NCBI GenBank assembly: GCA_025449115.1
Contig: JAHLKC010000177.1
Coordinates: 1-64,000, forward strand
Reading direction: 5' to 3'
From: Chytridium lagenaria
Taxonomy: Eukaryota; Chytridiomycota; Chytridiomycetes; Chytridiales; Chytridiaceae
DNA length: 64,000 bases
This document shows, one piece after another, positions 22,248-32,932 of this stretch; the first letter of the stretch is position 1, and each line of letters starts with the position of its first letter. The translations under genes and the position numbers were made by a program. A model generated the notes under the pieces. It searched no databases and was not told where the DNA came from. It saw only the letters and a list, made by a program, of their open reading frames with translations.

Positions 22248-25200
22248 TCATCCCGCCCCCAAAATATCCCTCAAAACCTCCCCATCTCCCACAACCTCCA
22301 CTCCATCCCTATTCTTCCTCTTCACGACCGGATTACTCCACGACTCGTCTTTAAACGCATCCGGGTCCACCAAATCCTTCATCACACTCACATCCAAATC
22401 CCTCGACCCTCTCCACCCCTGACTTGCCAAATACCGTTCCTCAATCTCCTGCGCGCTGACCTCCGTCATCCCCATGGAGCTATCACAGAGTTTCGCAAAC
22501 ACCTCTCTCGGCACCGTCTCCAACAGATCCGCGTGTGAGATCACCACGCATTCCAATTTCTCAATCACCACAAAATGGAACGGAGGTGGCGGGGGCGCGT
22601 CTGCGTATTTCCGACGACGGGCATCAAGGTCGTCAGTGTCGCTGTGGGAGACTTTGGCGCCAACGAGAGGGGGAACATTTGACCGGGTCCCAGTTCTACC
22701 ACTGTGGCGAGTTCGCGGACGAGTTCGTCGGAAGGTTGGAGGGTTTGGGTTGGTGTGTATGGGATGAGACTGTAATGGTGACGAGCGTGAGAGCCGAGGA
22801 CGGTGGAGAGAGCGTCTTGGGCGGGGCCGAGGTCTTGTTTGATAAAAGTGACCATGTGGAGGGCGCGGCATTTTCCGCGGATGATAAAGTAGACGTTGGG
22901 GCAGGGTTCGGTAGCGCGGATGAGGAGGGTTTCGGGGTCGTAGCGGCGGACGATACTATAAAGCGAAATATTAGAATATGGGCTATAGTAAAGACGTGGG
23001 GGCGATTTAAACACCAACGATAAACATCAGTAGAAATTATCCACGGTTTAAACGGTAGCAAAATTGAACAACATAGACGGGAAGTTTGAAAAATACATAT
23101 AAAAATACACTTCTTACCCCCTTTGACTCAAAAAAACCGGCAACTGCTTATCCGCACTCAGCAAACTCGGCACCGTCGCAAAAAACTCCGCCACATAATT
23201 ATCCACCGTCCTCGCCTCCCTCGCAACCGTCACAAACTCCCTTTATCAATAACCATCACCAAAGTCCTCATGGTACAAACCGCCCTCATGTTCCTGACCT
23301 CATTTAACGCAAAAGTCTGAAACTCTCCTGCGGCGCCTCCAACGCCTAATCGGAGGTTCACGGAGGCTGTGGGGTGGTTGGGACGGATTTGGAGGAGACA
23401 TTCGCCGAGAAGGAGAATGTACATTTGTTTTGCGGGTGGGATTCGTGGATGAGAGATGTGTTGCGGGAGTAGGTGTGGAGTTTGCAGGAGTTGTAGAGTT
23501 TGTAGCGGTGCTTGAAGGAGAAAAGAAAAGCGGAGGACGATACGTGTCAGTTATGGTGAGAGAGAAGATGGTAAAAGCATGGAAAGGTGAAATAGGTCAA
23601 TATAAAAGGGGAAAGACGGTAGAAGCAAATACACGAAAATTTGGTATGAAATAGGCAGAAATAAAAAAATTCCTGAATGGCAATGATCTTGTCTGTATAC
23701 ATATACAATGTAGAACGAAAAGTTTTAAAGTCGGAAATTATAAACCAAACTCACCGAAGGTGGTAACCTCGAAAACACCTTAAACCTCCCCAAAATCGCA
23801 TCCATCTCATCCAAATCCCTATCTTCCCTCACATTGACCGGTATATCCAACAGTCTCTTCACCCTCATCGCCGCAATAACCTCAAGTCGATCCTTGACCT
23901 TTTCCTCGATCACCTCCTTCACAAGCACCACATCCCCATCTCTATCATTCTCTGTCTTTGTTTATCCTCCAAACGTCATGCCTCACACGATGCATTTTAC
24001 AAACACTGTGGATCGCAAAACGCCACAAAAGAAGGATACGGAGAGATCAGGGGGGTTGAGATCGAACGCGGCTTTGTCGATGGTGGCGAGGGGGTATTTC
24101 ATGTGTTTTTGGATTTGGGGATACGAGACCTGGATGAAGACGGGGGTTGACGATGGGGAGACGTCTTTTAGCGGATCTAGAGGTGTATCGAATGGTTTGG
24201 GTGTCATCGAATGTTGATACATTGGCTGCACGTAACGCTTTTCGAGCGGCAGACCTTGCCTTCCCAAACTCGAATTTCGCCATCACGTCTTCGTCCTGGT
24301 CTTCAACGGGTGGAGCGGCGGTGGTGGTGCGTTTTAACGTGTCGTCGACAGAGGTGAGACGGTTTACAGAGATGTCGTCTGTGCTTTGAAAGAGGGAGGG
24401 GAGGAAGAGGGCACGCATTCTTGCGTTAAAGTTGTCTTTGAGGTCTGGGGGACGCATGCGCATGGCTGCTGCGCGGAGGTGGGTGGAGAGATTGTAGGGT
24501 TTGTGTGGGGACATGGGACGGGTGTCGTAGGTTGATTCTGGTGGGGTTGGGGGAGAGGGTTTGGGTTTGGTTGTTGGGGGGTGGTCAGAGTGATGACGAC
24601 GACGATGGGGGGTTGATGGGGGGTTGGGTTGGGTTTTTGGACGTGTGGGAGGAGTTTCTGTGGATGACCGCATGCGTGGATGAACTGTGGTGGGACGGTT
24701 TGGGAGGAGGTAGAGAGGGATGGAGGGTTCGACGTGAGGGATGGAGGGTCTTAACGCCGGCGTTAAAGGGAGTTCTGCGAGGGTGAGGTTGGTGTTGGGG
24801 TTCCAGGGGGGACGCGTGTGGTCTGTGGCGGTTTGAGAAGATGTGGAGGTTCGAGTGGGAGGGTGGATGTGTTCATTTGGGTTTATGGCGGTTGAGAGTG
24901 TTGAAGGTGGATGCATGTTTGGGGCGGTAGAGAGGCGTATGGGAGCGTCATGACGGCTTCTCCGGGATGGATTCTGACCAGACGGTGGATGATCTGACGA
25001 ATGATTATTCGTAGATGTCGCGGTCATAACTTCTCCCGATTGACTTTGAGATTTAAAGTCCCGTGTCTCTCCCAAACTACGCTCATCATTAACATTCAAC
25101 GATCCTCTCTGATCAAGTTGAGGTAACCTCCGTTCCATCATGCCTGCACCTGTACTCTTTTCTCGCCCCTCCTTCCCACCAGGCGACGGCAACCTCGCAT

Positions 25201-25856
25201 CCCCTCTCTTCACCCCAGACTTGACAGACCCTACACCCACCCTCGAATCCAACGACAACGCCTCAAATCTAACTCGATTTGACCGTGACTTTTCCTTGGC
25301 TGTTTGCGCAAGATTGATACGTGACGTTGACAACTCTGTCGGTGTTTTTGCGAGGTTCGTCCTGCTTCCAGAGCGGGACGATGGAGTCTTGTGAGGACGT
25401 GTTGGGGGCCGTGTGCCAGGCGTTTTTGGGTGTGCGGTGTAAGCGGGAACAGTGTCATCTTTTAAGACTTCCACGGATGGTTGTACGTCCCAGTCTTTGA
25501 GTAGACCACGAAGAACTTCTTTGCCTCTATCCAATGTCGCCGGAACCAGTGATATTGGGGAACGTTGTGCCAGGAGTTTTTGAACGATTGGAAAAGGATG
25601 GTGTTGAACGACCTGGTGTTGTGTTGGCGTACCGATCAGAACCTGTTCGCGTCGTGATAGCTCTCGAGTGGATCGGTTGAACCTTTTTCGATGGGATCCG
25701 GGTGATGTTGGGAGGACTATCACCACGTCCTCCATCAAGTCCTAAATCAGTGTCATTTGAATCGTGGATGGTTTCTTTGGATGCGGTACGTTGTTGGAGA
25801 CGTTTTAGTTGACCGAGTTGATGCAGACCACGGGAGAGGGTGGATGTTGTAACCAT
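22248..25856 (-). CDS. Large protein with two cyclic-nucleotide-binding domains
   Basis: On the minus strand a long Ser/Pro/Thr-rich, probably disordered N-terminus (24050-25856, an uninterrupted frame of about 560 residues in its main part) leads to a helical stretch EVIEEKVKDRLEVIAAMRVK and LDEMDAILGRFKVFSRLPPS at 23760-23930. Then comes a first cNMP-type beta-roll at 23230-23430 (MYILLLGECLLQIRP, GGAAGEFQTFALNEVRNMRA) and a second at 22450-23020 (CPNVYFIIRGKCRALHMV, ELGPGQMFPLS, FHFVVIEKLECVVISHADLL). The tail ends EVLRDILGAG. The phosphate-binding cassette ('GE..L...R.A') is degenerate in both, so nucleotide binding is not assured. Short introns occur near 22955-23100 and 23440-23755; frame changes are needed near 22650, 24060 and 25540. 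Tandem cNMP-domain proteins without kinase or channel domains are typical of zoosporic fungi. Function unknown. Confidence 0.75.
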
Positions 25857-26519
25857 GATGGGTTCATGGCTGGGTTGAAAGGGTAAGGTGTGTTTCTCAT
25901 TTGGGTGTGTTTTGGAAACCGAATGGGTACAATGGAACAATGGTGATGGTTATTGGATCTGGTGGGACCCTTTCCTATTTCATTTTTGAAATACGTTATG
26001 AATATTATAAGCTTTGCCGTGTCCGGGGTTTAACTATCTGTTGAGGCCGCGTCATGGCGCAACCGAAGAGAGCTGCATTTTGATGCTTGAGATATGCGTG
26101 AATGTCTCGGCAATTCTTCAATTTTAATCACGCGATAAAGTATATAGTATCAAGAAGCGCATGTATCTGTATGATCCAGTGACGCCAAAACATGAGACGT
26201 TCCATTCCTGGATACGACACAAAGAGCCAAGAGGAGCTATCAGTCAGTCAGCAAGTCTGTCTGCTTGGTCCTTGGCGCATACTACCTACACAGAATAATG
26301 GCTTTGAACGAAAACTTGAGAAACATTCTAGAAAATGTCGGGATATTTTGTCTCTGGAACTTTAATTTTATTCGCAGCTCCTCCTTTTTTGTATTTTTTT
26401 ATTTGCACACCCTTTATGTCTGTTCCTCTTCCTTCTTCTCCTCTTTGTGTTCTCTTGAATAAAGTTTAAAGCAAAGGAGAAAGGGAAACGTTTAAATCTG
26501 ACTATATATATACCTAAAG
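25857..26519. other. Divergent intergenic region
   Basis: This lies between the divergently transcribed cNMP-domain gene and the first glycosyltransferase gene and presumably contains both promoters. TATATATATA occurs at about 26503-26513, directly before the glycosyltransferase start. No gene seen. Confidence 0.45.
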
Positions 26520-27755
26520 ATGATGAGGATGACGGTCGATGCTGAAAGGAAGTCACTTCGAGCATCTCCATCACCAGCAGCATCCACTCTCATGCCCTCC
26601 TCCTCCACCACTTCCTCTTCAGCAGATCATTGCTCACGAGCATATTCACTATCCCCTTCATCATGCCGTATCATGCTAGTTGTCATCTCCCTCTTCATCA
26701 TCACCATCCTTCATCTCCTCATGTCCTCAGTCAGCTTCTCACTCTCCCCATCCCACTCTCACTCCTTTCCAGACAATGATCTCCATACCAATGTCCTCTT
26801 TGACACTCAAGACATCCTATCGCCTCCTCCTCCCATCCCAAGGATCCCAAAACGTATCTGGACGTTTTGGGACGGTGCAACCACAGATAAACTCCCATGG
26901 ATGATCCAGGCCTTTTCAAACGGATGGTCTCACTTCAACCCTTCTTACAATATCACCATCATCCGTCCCTCCACCATCGACCTTTACATTGCCATGCCCC
27001 TCCCCCGCCGTTTCTGGGATTCCACCACAACACACCAACAAAGAGCCAACTGGGTACGTCTCGCCATTCTCATGGAACAAGGCGGTTTCTGGATCGACGC
27101 ATCCACCATCCTTACTGGCTCTCTGGACCCTATTATTGATCGTCAACAAGAACTTTCATCCGAAGCGTTCGCCTACCATCTTGATTATTTCACTTTGGAC
27201 GAATCGATCCCGGTCTACGAAACGTACTTTTTGGCAACCGTCCCACATGGTCGATGGATCACGTCTTGGTTTGCAGAATACAACACTGTTTTCTCGAATT
27301 TCGCTTGCACGGATCGATACCTCGATTACCTCCGTAAACTCTATGGCGACGAAGGGTACGACAGGATTGTGCAAAACATCAATGACCCGAGTTACCTGAA
27401 GCTCACGGTAGCCTCTCAACGGGTTCTAACGCATCGGTTAAAGGAGGGTGGGATCCAGCTGCCTGCCACTGAAAAAGCCGAAGACGTGCCGTATCTTCTT
27501 CTTTCAGCGTCTGATTATGATGATTGGATTTATGCAAAGAATCTGTTGATGAATGAGATGAGTTTGTGGAAGTTGTTGAGGGTTCGGAAGGAGAGTTTGG
27601 AGATGGAGAGACTGACTCAACATCCGCTAGTTTACAAGTTGAGGGGACCTACGCGGCAGGCGCTCAATGAAGTGTTGCGAAATGGCACTGCGATTGATGC
27701 CACGAGCGTGTTCTATAAATATGTGATGGCTTTTTACGGAAATAACGCTATTTAA
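26520..27755 (+). CDS. Type-II membrane glycosyltransferase, Caps_synth/GT32 type (copy 1)
   Basis: An intronless 411-residue frame. After a Ser-rich cytosolic N-terminus there is one signal-anchor (IMLVVISLFIITILHLLMSS, about residues 50-70), then the lumenal catalytic domain: IPKRIWTFWDGAT, LPWMIQAFSNGWSHFNPSYN, QRANWVRLAILMEQGGFWID followed by ASTILTG, then VYETYFLATVPHGRWITSWF, AEYNTVFSNFACTD and RIVQNINDPSYLKLTVASQR. This layout is that of PF05704 'capsular polysaccharide synthesis' glycosyltransferases, related to GT32. The central acidic motif is W-I-D-A-S rather than D-x-D. It probably acts in the Golgi on a cell-surface glycan; donor and acceptor are unknown. It is the first of five tandem copies and reads without frame breaks. 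Confidence 0.88.
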   Translation: MMRMTVDAERKSLRASPSPAASTLMPSSSTTSSSADHCSRAYSLSPSSCRIMLVVISLFIITILHLLMSSVSFSLSPSHSHSFPDNDLHTNVLFDTQDILSPPPPIPRIPKRIWTFWDGATTDKLPWMIQAFSNGWSHFNPSYNITIIRPSTIDLYIAMPLPRRFWDSTTTHQQRANWVRLAILMEQGGFWIDASTILTGSLDPIIDRQQELSSEAFAYHLDYFTLDESIPVYETYFLATVPHGRWITSWFAEYNTVFSNFACTDRYLDYLRKLYGDEGYDRIVQNINDPSYLKLTVASQRVLTHRLKEGGIQLPATEKAEDVPYLLLSASDYDDWIYAKNLLMNEMSLWKLLRVRKESLEMERLTQHPLVYKLRGPTRQALNEVLRNGTAIDATSVFYKYVMAFYGNNAI

Positions 27756-28333
27756 AGAAGCAGAAAGAACAGTTTACGGCTATGTATAAAAAAAGCACCT
27801 CTTTTTACCTTCAAGCATCATCCTCCTGATCTTTTCCTTGTTTACACATATTCTACACAATAATATTCTTGTTTCATTATTTTATTTTGAATAACCCAAT
27901 ATTCCAACAAACTTTTGAATATCTACATATTTTAGCTTTTAAGGCGCCTTCCTATCAATTTTCGTATGAGTCAGCTTCATGATGATTGGTCAACACATCT
28001 ACAATCCTTATGATGATTTGGTTATTGGTATCACCTGACGTTGTGCAGATTTTAGTATTCCAAAAATGTAAATAAAATAAATAAATAAATAAATAAATTG
28101 AGACTTTAAAGGGGTGTGTTTAAGTCTGGCTGTCTTTAGGGTGAGACGGCCGTCATCAGTCCCCATCCCCTTATTTTCGTATTTGTGCGCAACCATCACC
28201 CTCTTGACTCTCACCTCTCACCTCTCACCTCTTCACTCACTCCTGTAAAAGTTAAAGGCAAAAGCTCCATCCAACTACCGAGTAAATACATTATCTGTGT
28301 GTTAGCGTGCAGTGTGTACATAGATGATGAAAA
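27756..28333. other. Spacer in the glycosyltransferase array
   Basis: AT-rich spacer with an (AAAT)n-like run at 28076-28098 and repeated CTCACCTCT units at 28210-28232 shortly before the next start. No gene seen. Confidence 0.45.
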
Positions 28334-29338
28334 ATGAAAAACATGCGTCAACAGAGTACTGCATACAACCTTCTTCCAACACATGACATCAAACCCTCTA
28401 TCTCCTCTTCAAACACCCTAACCCCAACTCCCCGTCGTCGCTCCTCTCCAACACCACCCCTCCGCATAACCCTCCCCATCATCTTCCTAACTCTATGCAC
28501 CCTCCTCATCCTCCTTACAATCCGTCTCCAAATCCTCTCCTCGCTGCAAGACCAAGCCATCCAACATCTTACTCCACCTCCTCAACCTCTACACGACAAA
28601 ACTCCTATCCCAACCCAAATCTGGATATACGAGGAAGGTCCAATCCCATCCTCCCTCCCGATCCTTCGGGAAAACTGGAAACGCCATCACCCAAACCACA
28701 CCATCACCCTTCTCACACCGTTAACACTGTACAAATACATCATCCTCCCAGCCCCAACGTTTCAACTCATCCCCGCTTACATCCGGGTTGAATGGGTGAA
28801 ACTCATCATCCTCGTTGAAAACGGTGGGATATGGGTGGAACCTTCCACTGTCTTCACTCAACCCTTGAACTTGGATGGCCCCTCCATCATGGTAGGAAAA
28901 CAAACGTTTGACGTTATCGCGAGTGCGAAGAACGGACAATGGATCACAGCGTGGTTGAATGAATTCAACACCTTCGTTTTAAACTTTGGGTGTGATGAAA
29001 GAGAGTATCTGGAGTATTTGAGGGATCGATATGGAGATGAATGGGTGGATCGACTCACGTTTGGAAATGCACCGATATGGCGGGTGGTTGCGAAACACGT
29101 TTTTGCGATGGATCCAAGGCTTCCTCGACCGAATGTTTTGAAGATTGGGACATCGCGGGTTCCTGGTTGTGATGAAGTGGGGTCTTGTGACATATTGGAA
29201 AGGCCGTGGAGGGAGGACATGATGCCGGGAATAATGAGCTTGAGGAGCGGTGTGTTGGGAAAAGTCGGAGACGTGATTGAGATGGGAGGGGCAGCAGATG
29301 GGGAGAGTTTTTGGGGGAAGGTTGTTGAAGGGAGGTGA
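28334..29338 (+). CDS. Glycosyltransferase-like protein, divergent Caps_synth/GT32 (copy 2)
   Basis: An intronless, unbroken 334-residue frame with the family architecture: signal-anchor ITLPIIFLTLCTLLILLTIR (about residues 43-62), IPTQIWIYEEGPIPSSLP in place of 'IPKxIWTFWDG', YIRVEWVKLIILVENGGIWV, NGQWITAWLNEFNTFVLNFG and EYLEYLRDRYGDEWVDRL. The central motif is G-G-I-W-V-E-P-S, so the aspartate of the W-I-D-A-S or D-T-D motif is replaced by Glu and the next residue by Pro. The segment equivalent to 'NINDPSYLKLTVASQR' is also lost. It is about 75 residues shorter than copy 1 but shows no frame decay. It may have altered metal binding or be catalytically inactive. Start chosen at ATG 28334; the Met three codons later (28343) is an alternative. 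Confidence 0.8.
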   Translation: MKNMRQQSTAYNLLPTHDIKPSISSSNTLTPTPRRRSSPTPPLRITLPIIFLTLCTLLILLTIRLQILSSLQDQAIQHLTPPPQPLHDKTPIPTQIWIYEEGPIPSSLPILRENWKRHHPNHTITLLTPLTLYKYIILPAPTFQLIPAYIRVEWVKLIILVENGGIWVEPSTVFTQPLNLDGPSIMVGKQTFDVIASAKNGQWITAWLNEFNTFVLNFGCDEREYLEYLRDRYGDEWVDRLTFGNAPIWRVVAKHVFAMDPRLPRPNVLKIGTSRVPGCDEVGSCDILERPWREDMMPGIMSLRSGVLGKVGDVIEMGGAADGESFWGKVVEGR

Positions 29339-29616
29339 TGTTGAATACGTCTATTCTTGTATCTGATTTATATCTTACTCTCTTGTTTTGCTTCAATGTA
29401 TAATTTAGCGCTTTTATGATAGACTATTTTAAAATATTTTTTATTTAATATAGTTCTTGCTCTTGTTCCTAGTTTTTTAATGTTATTGCGAATATTTTTT
29501 TTCACATCAATCTGTATGTCCCGTTGCGTACAGTTCACTAAAAATACTGTTTGCGGTTAAATCTACCGCAAACTGGTTTTAACTTTTCCGGAACTTTCCT
29601 CGCGTAATATATCAAC

Positions 29617-31194
29617 ATGCTCAACATTTTATACTCCGCCAATGCTTCGAACCCACGCTGCACCCCCGGCGCGTGCGAGAAGAGATTTACGTCCCCACTC
29701 TCTAACAACCAAGAAATCTCGCCAAGGTCGTCCCCTTTAAACTCAAACCTTACGGCGAAACCCAAAACAAAGATACACCCAATGACGAGCAATACATCAA
29801 CTTTGAATTCAGGATCCCCTCCACCCTACGATGATGGTGTTGGAAAATGTGATCCGTCAGCACCGTTTCTGCATGTAGCTTGTTTGTGTGGATGTGAATC
29901 AAAGCCGTCGTTTGGAAGGACTCGTAAAGGGGGTGTGAGGAGGTTGTTTTTTGGGACGGTGGTGGTTGTTGCTGTTGTTGTTGTGATGGTGTCGGTGTGG
30001 TGTTTCTCAAAAGAGCAGAGGGTGGATGGGGTTTTGACGGAGGGTGGGGTTAAAGATATGACTAGAATGCCGATGGCAATGACGGAGGCGATGGGGATGA
30101 AGGTGAAGGGAGACGATGGGAAGAGCAGAGTAGGAGATGTACTTGGACAAGTGAAGAAACAGAGGAAGAAGAGGAAATCGTTTCGAGTTGTAGAGATGGT
30201 TGAGGATGGGGTTGAGTCTGCAAAGAATGATCGTAGGCTATGGTTCAAAGAAGAGATTAACCCTGCACCGGCAACGTCACCGCCAGAACAAAAACATCAT
30301 GAACTCCCGCTAGTTCAACAAGACAGCAACCCACCGTTAAATTCCACCCTCACCACCATCCCAAAACTCATCTGGACTTATTGGGACACACACGATCCTG
30401 AGCCCCTCCCCTGGATGATCACCGCCATGACCCGCGGTTGGTCGCATTACAATCCCACCCACATCCTCACCATCCTCCGTCCCACCACCCTCCGCATCCA
30501 TCTCCGGATGCCCCTCCCAGCAAACTTCCACTCCCCAACGACAACCCCCCAACAACGCGCAAACTGGATTCGTCTCGCCATCCTCACAGAGCACGGTGGA
30601 GTATGGATCGACGCTTCCACGGTACTCACAGGTCCCATTGAACACCTGTGGAACCCACAAACACAATCGTTCGCGTTTCGTCTTGACGCGTTTGGGCGGA
30701 ACGTTTATGAGACTTACTTTATCGCCACGGTACCTCATGGACGTTGGATCACGGCTTGGTTTAATGAATACAACACCGTGTTTACCAACTTTCATTGTGA
30801 GGATACTTACCTCCATTACCTCCGTCGCATCTACGGTGAAGATGGGTACGCTGGTATCATCCAAAACATCAACGACCCGGCTTACCTCAAACTCACGGTC
30901 GCATCGCAACGTGTCTTGATGGATATGGATGTAAAGGAATTTCCGGAATCCATTGAGGCAGAGGATAGTGGGAGAGGGGCTTATGCTATGTTGAAGGAGG
31001 CTGGGTATGAGGATTGGGAGTATGCGAGACGGTTGTTGGGACAACGGGTGAAGGTTGTGAGAGGGGTTTATAAATTGAGGGGACCGACTAGACAGGCTAT
31101 TGAGGAGATGGTGGGGACTTTGGGGTCTTTGGAGGATGTTGCGTTGGGGGAGAGTGTGTTTGGACGGTTTGTGGTGAGGTTTTTTCAGCAATGA
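29617..31194 (+). CDS. Type-II membrane glycosyltransferase, Caps_synth/GT32 type (copy 3)
   Basis: An intronless frame of 525 residues. The first 100 or so are cytosolic and include a Cys cluster (HVACLCGCESKP); an in-frame Met near 29781 (MTSNTSTLNSG) is a possible shorter start. The anchor is LFFGTVVVVAVVVVMVSVWC, followed by a charged stem (KKQRKKRKSFRVVEMVEDG). The catalytic domain has IPKLIWTYWDTHDPEPLPW, QRANWIRLAILTEHGGVWID then ASTVLTG, VYETYFIATVPHGRWITAWF, NEYNTVFTNFHCED and GIIQNINDPAYLKLTVASQR, ending with SVFGRFVVRFFQQ. It is the closest relative of copy 1 by eye (same W-I-D-A-S motif), with a longer stem. No frame breaks. Confidence 0.87.
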   Translation: MLNILYSANASNPRCTPGACEKRFTSPLSNNQEISPRSSPLNSNLTAKPKTKIHPMTSNTSTLNSGSPPPYDDGVGKCDPSAPFLHVACLCGCESKPSFGRTRKGGVRRLFFGTVVVVAVVVVMVSVWCFSKEQRVDGVLTEGGVKDMTRMPMAMTEAMGMKVKGDDGKSRVGDVLGQVKKQRKKRKSFRVVEMVEDGVESAKNDRRLWFKEEINPAPATSPPEQKHHELPLVQQDSNPPLNSTLTTIPKLIWTYWDTHDPEPLPWMITAMTRGWSHYNPTHILTILRPTTLRIHLRMPLPANFHSPTTTPQQRANWIRLAILTEHGGVWIDASTVLTGPIEHLWNPQTQSFAFRLDAFGRNVYETYFIATVPHGRWITAWFNEYNTVFTNFHCEDTYLHYLRRIYGEDGYAGIIQNINDPAYLKLTVASQRVLMDMDVKEFPESIEAEDSGRGAYAMLKEAGYEDWEYARRLLGQRVKVVRGVYKLRGPTRQAIEEMVGTLGSLEDVALGESVFGRFVVRFFQQ

Positions 31195-31806
31195 AATTCT
31201 TTGGCTTGAAATTGTAAATATAATCTAAATATCCAGAAGATTTTGTGGAATTTTTGATTGTAAATATTTTGGGTAAATTTGTGACCTACACTGTATGTGT
31301 GTGACGTGATGTACGAGTGTGGCTTTGAAACCAACAGCAAGCACCCAGGGTCTTGTCTTTTTCCAAGAAACTTTATGAAAAACCTTGTGGAATAATAATA
31401 TATCAAAGAGGAAAAAACCTGTGTTTGGAATATTCTACGGTCGACTTCAGCCTTGGCCCTTATCTTTGACGCCAAAAAAGTATAATATAATGAGGAGGGC
31501 GCCTTCTTCTTGGCAGCACATGAAACAAATGAGGTGAATAAGCCCTTCGGATGAGTCTTTCCTCTCCGCTTCCTCCGTCATCACAATCTTCCTTTGGAAT
31601 TGGAAACGAATGGCTGGGGTGGGGGTTTTGGCTACGAGAAACAGGGCATTTTATGACAAAACAAAAAGTATAAAGAAAAGCTCGTCTAAATTCTGCCAGG
31701 GTGGAGAGGAAACCTTTGAAATCCTAAATTCATAATAAATACATTGACATCAACAACAGCCACAAATTACGCACGATTGCGGTTATAATCATCCGTCTCT
31801 TTTGAC
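31195..31806. other. Spacer in the glycosyltransferase array
   Basis: AT-rich 3' flank of copy 3 and 5' flank of copy 4. No gene or repeat of note seen. Confidence 0.4.
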
Positions 31807-32705
31807 ATGGGGTACGCATCCACCATCACTGTCCAAAAAACACCTCTCCTCGCAGACATGGCTGGCCATTCCATCATCTCCACATCACCTTCAACAAAGT
31901 TCATGACATCCTTCACCATCTCCCTCTCATCCCCATCACCCCACCTCCCACCTCCATCCACAACCCCCAAATTTTCCACCCGCCTCCTCTCCCTCGTCTC
32001 AAAACGTCTCCTTTTCGTCGCCCTCATCTACGCCGCCACCCTCCTCCTCTTCTTCAGCACCCTCACACCCTCCCTCTCATCTCCGCAACCCATCCCAAAC
32101 CACATCTGGACCTACAACGACCCATCTTTACCACGCTCCCTCATCGCATCATGGCACGTCTGGTCAAATGTCACCACCATCCTACCACACACCATCTCAG
32201 CGTACACGACCATGCCAATCCCCCCAACTTTTATACTCTCACAGCACGACAACGTATGGAATGGGTGAAACTCGCTGTGCTCTTGGAACATGGGGGGAAA
32301 TGGGTCGATACAGATGTCATGGCGATAAGAAACATCCCGACGATACGGCCTGCATGTCAGAAAAGGGGCGAAACACCTGAAGTCTACATTCTCATGAATC
32401 ATCGTCAACGCCGAGAGGCTACACCGCGGTATCATGTTAACCCGGGGTTCATTGCGTCTATCCCACGGAGTCGATTTATTTGGGCGTGGTTCAATGAACT
32501 CAATATCGCGTACACGAACTTCGGATCTCACCATGCGTATGCAAAGTATCTGTATGATGCACATGGAGTCAATGAGACGGATAGCACCGGGGATGAGGCG
32601 GTGCGGACGGTGCGGCTTGCGGCGGCTAAAGTGTTGACTGGATGGTGGGATACCGATGCCGAGGGGCTTGAGGAGGAGAGGGATTTGGGGGTTGAAGTGA
32701 TTTAA
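31807..32705 (+). CDS. Type-II membrane glycosyltransferase, DxD subtype (copy 4), one frame break
   Basis: The first frame (31807-32268) carries a Ser/Thr-rich N-terminus, an anchor (LLFVALIYAATLLLFFSTL) and IPNHIWTYNDPSLPRS. The second (to 32705) carries PNFYTLTARQRMEWVKLAVL, LEHGGKWVDTDVMAIRNIP, NPGFIASIPRSRFIWAWFNE and GDEAVRTVRLAAAKVLTGWW. The switch is near 32220-32245, at a C6 and a T4 run. This subtype keeps a D-T-D motif, unlike copies 1, 3 and 5, and its closest relative in the window is the solitary gene at 58531-59654. The C-terminus stops shortly after the AAAKVLTGWW block, without the 'FGRFV' ending of the other copies. Probably one functional gene with a sequence error; a real pseudogene is not excluded. 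Confidence 0.8.
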
Positions 32706-32932
32706 GGTGGGGAAGGAGGAGACGATGAGGGAGGTTGATAAAAAAAGGGTGGCGTCTTTATAGCCAAGAAGTAAAGGCGCCCCCACCTTGCAAGTTTTAT
32801 GACTTTTTCTTTAAATCAATTGTATATTTCGGATGCATTTCGTCACATTACTTTTTATTTTCCGTTTCTCTCGCATAATGCTTAAATGAAAGATCTCATA
32901 TTCATATTCATCCGTATACTGTAGAAAAGTGA

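Noticed and set aside
22474..23023. Plus-strand frames of 97 and 162 codons
   Set aside because: They are antisense shadows of the cNMP-binding domain encoded on the minus strand.
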